DNA from: Pseudotabrizicola algicola
Lineage (GTDB): Bacteria > Pseudomonadota > Alphaproteobacteria > Rhodobacterales > Rhodobacteraceae
Assembly: GCF_010915705.1 (NCBI RefSeq)
Contig: NZ_JAAIKE010000003.1
Span: 447,129 to 511,128, forward strand
Direction: 5' to 3'
Length of the DNA stretch: 64,000 nt
Shown here: positions 63,535-64,000 of the stretch, one piece after another
Layout: each line of letters begins with the position of its first letter
Position numbering within the stretch: position 1 is the stretch's first letter
Notes under the pieces: generated by a model
What the model was told of the DNA's origin: nothing
Seen by the model: only the letters and a program-made list of their open reading frames with translations
The model's database searches: none
Program-made: the position numbers and the translations under genes

Positions 63535-63607
63535 GAACAATTCGTTCCGTATCGTATGCCCATAACATTCATGGCGGTAAGGTTTTTTCCGGAACAGAAC
63601 GTTCCGG
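63535..63607. promoter_or_regulatory. Two GAAC-N5-GTTC operators
   Basis: GAAC-AATTC-GTTC at 63535-63547 and CCGGAAC-AGAAC-GTTCCGG at 63589-63607 share the GAAC-N5-GTTC core; centres are 57 bp apart. The second abuts the XRE start codon (63608), so binding there would block translation start and transcription. Likely bound by the XRE protein itself. Confidence 0.7.
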
Positions 63608-63973
63608 ATGGATATTTTTGCAAAACGACTGAAGGAGCGGGCCGCTGACCTAGGCATTTCCAACGCGCAGGCCGCCCGGCTATGCGAGTTGGACGAGCGC
63701 CGCTATGCCAACTACGCCAACGATCAGCGTGAGCCGGACCTCATGACACTGGCCAAGATCGCCCGCGTTCTGAACACCTCCGCCGATCACCTGCTCGGAC
63801 TGACAGACCCGACGCCGCAGACCGCACGGGCGCGGCTTCTGGATCGCCTGAACGTCGCCGCTGCCTCGCTGACGGACGAGGAACTGCGAACCATCGTTAC
63901 CCAGACCGAGGCACTTGCAATTCCGCGCCCAAAGAAAACCGGCAAGAAAATCCCTCCAATTTCAGGCGTCTAG
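63608..63973 (+). CDS. XRE-family repressor
   Basis: A 121-residue cI-like protein. The helix-turn-helix is in MDIFAKRLKERAADLGISNAQAARLCELDERRYANYANDQREPDLMTLAKIARVLNT (the recognition helix around residues 27-37). The C-terminal part has no peptidase motif, so it is not a self-cleaving LexA-type repressor. The ATG directly follows a perfect palindrome; no normal ribosome-binding site is seen, as in leaderless or self-repressed genes. Confidence 0.85.
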   Translation: MDIFAKRLKERAADLGISNAQAARLCELDERRYANYANDQREPDLMTLAKIARVLNTSADHLLGLTDPTPQTARARLLDRLNVAAASLTDEELRTIVTQTEALAIPRPKKTGKKIPPISGV

Positions 63974-64000
63974 GCGTTCCGTTCCGAAGGCCAAACCGTC
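63974..64000. other. Window end, element continues
   Basis: The last bases read gcgttccgttccgaagg, with GTTCC words resembling the operators upstream. No gene is visible before the window stops. Confidence 0.4.

Noticed and set aside
61095-64000. A second copy of the tRNA-Glu 3' end as attR
   Set aside because: I looked for the T-loop to CCA sequence in the rest of the window and did not find it; the right end must lie outside.

Overview
The window reads as chromosomal DNA of a high-GC alphaproteobacterium of the Rhodobacteraceae (Rhodobacter/Gemmobacter/Tabrizicola-like). This rests on protein resemblance and gene partnerships, not on a database search: a BztABCD/AapJQMP amino-acid ABC transporter, a class I lysyl-tRNA synthetase, an ATP12-type F1 assembly chaperone, an Hsp20-DUF1150 pair, and an Lgt-MidA-PgeF cluster.

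Region 1 (1-16475) is the str/S10/spc/alpha ribosomal cluster: the tail of tuf, then rpsJ to rplW, rplB to rplP, rpmC to rpmD, rplO-secY-adk, and rpsM-rpsK-rpoA-rplQ. It is interrupted by non-ribosomal material. A terminator and a lower-GC unknown gene lie between rplW and rplB. A PAS-like/zinc-ribbon protein lies between rpmD and rplO. A 28-bp palindrome recurs three times (after rplP, rpmD and rpoA). Terminators split the cluster into several transcription units.

Region 2 (16476-27915) holds a DegP-like protease, RarA, RluC, ATP12, the four-gene amino-acid transporter with a hairpin after the binding protein, a YjiK-like protein, a small basic protein and a SixA-like phosphatase. Region 3 (27941-37330) holds an iron-sulfur protein, argB, an SDR, ttcA, an EAL phosphodiesterase, yidC-MOSC-engB, and the opposing rpmH-rnpA-yidD operon. 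The orientations fit an inversion of about 7 kb.

Region 4 (37495-60908) is housekeeping and envelope genes: TVP38-like membrane protein plus flavoprotein disulfide reductase, an orphan histidine kinase, tRNA-Arg, a 25-residue membrane peptide with its own promoter-like motif and terminator, EttA, NadD, PBP4, a TerB-like protein, LysRS, purK-purE, Hsp20-DUF1150 behind an RpoH-type promoter, a Hint protein, a redoxin-prolyl-hydroxylase fusion, trxB/lrp, PgeF-MidA-Lgt, a UbiK-like protein and a lytic transglycosylase.

Region 5 (60964-64000) begins with tRNA-Glu, followed at once by a tyrosine recombinase. This looks like the left end of an integrated element. Its first genes are control genes: a divergent pair of Arc-type ribbon-helix-helix proteins with two copies of a CCCCAC-N-GTGGGG operator, then a PH-domain membrane protein divergent from an XRE repressor with two GAAC-N5-GTTC sites. 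The element continues beyond the window, so its cargo and right end are not visible.
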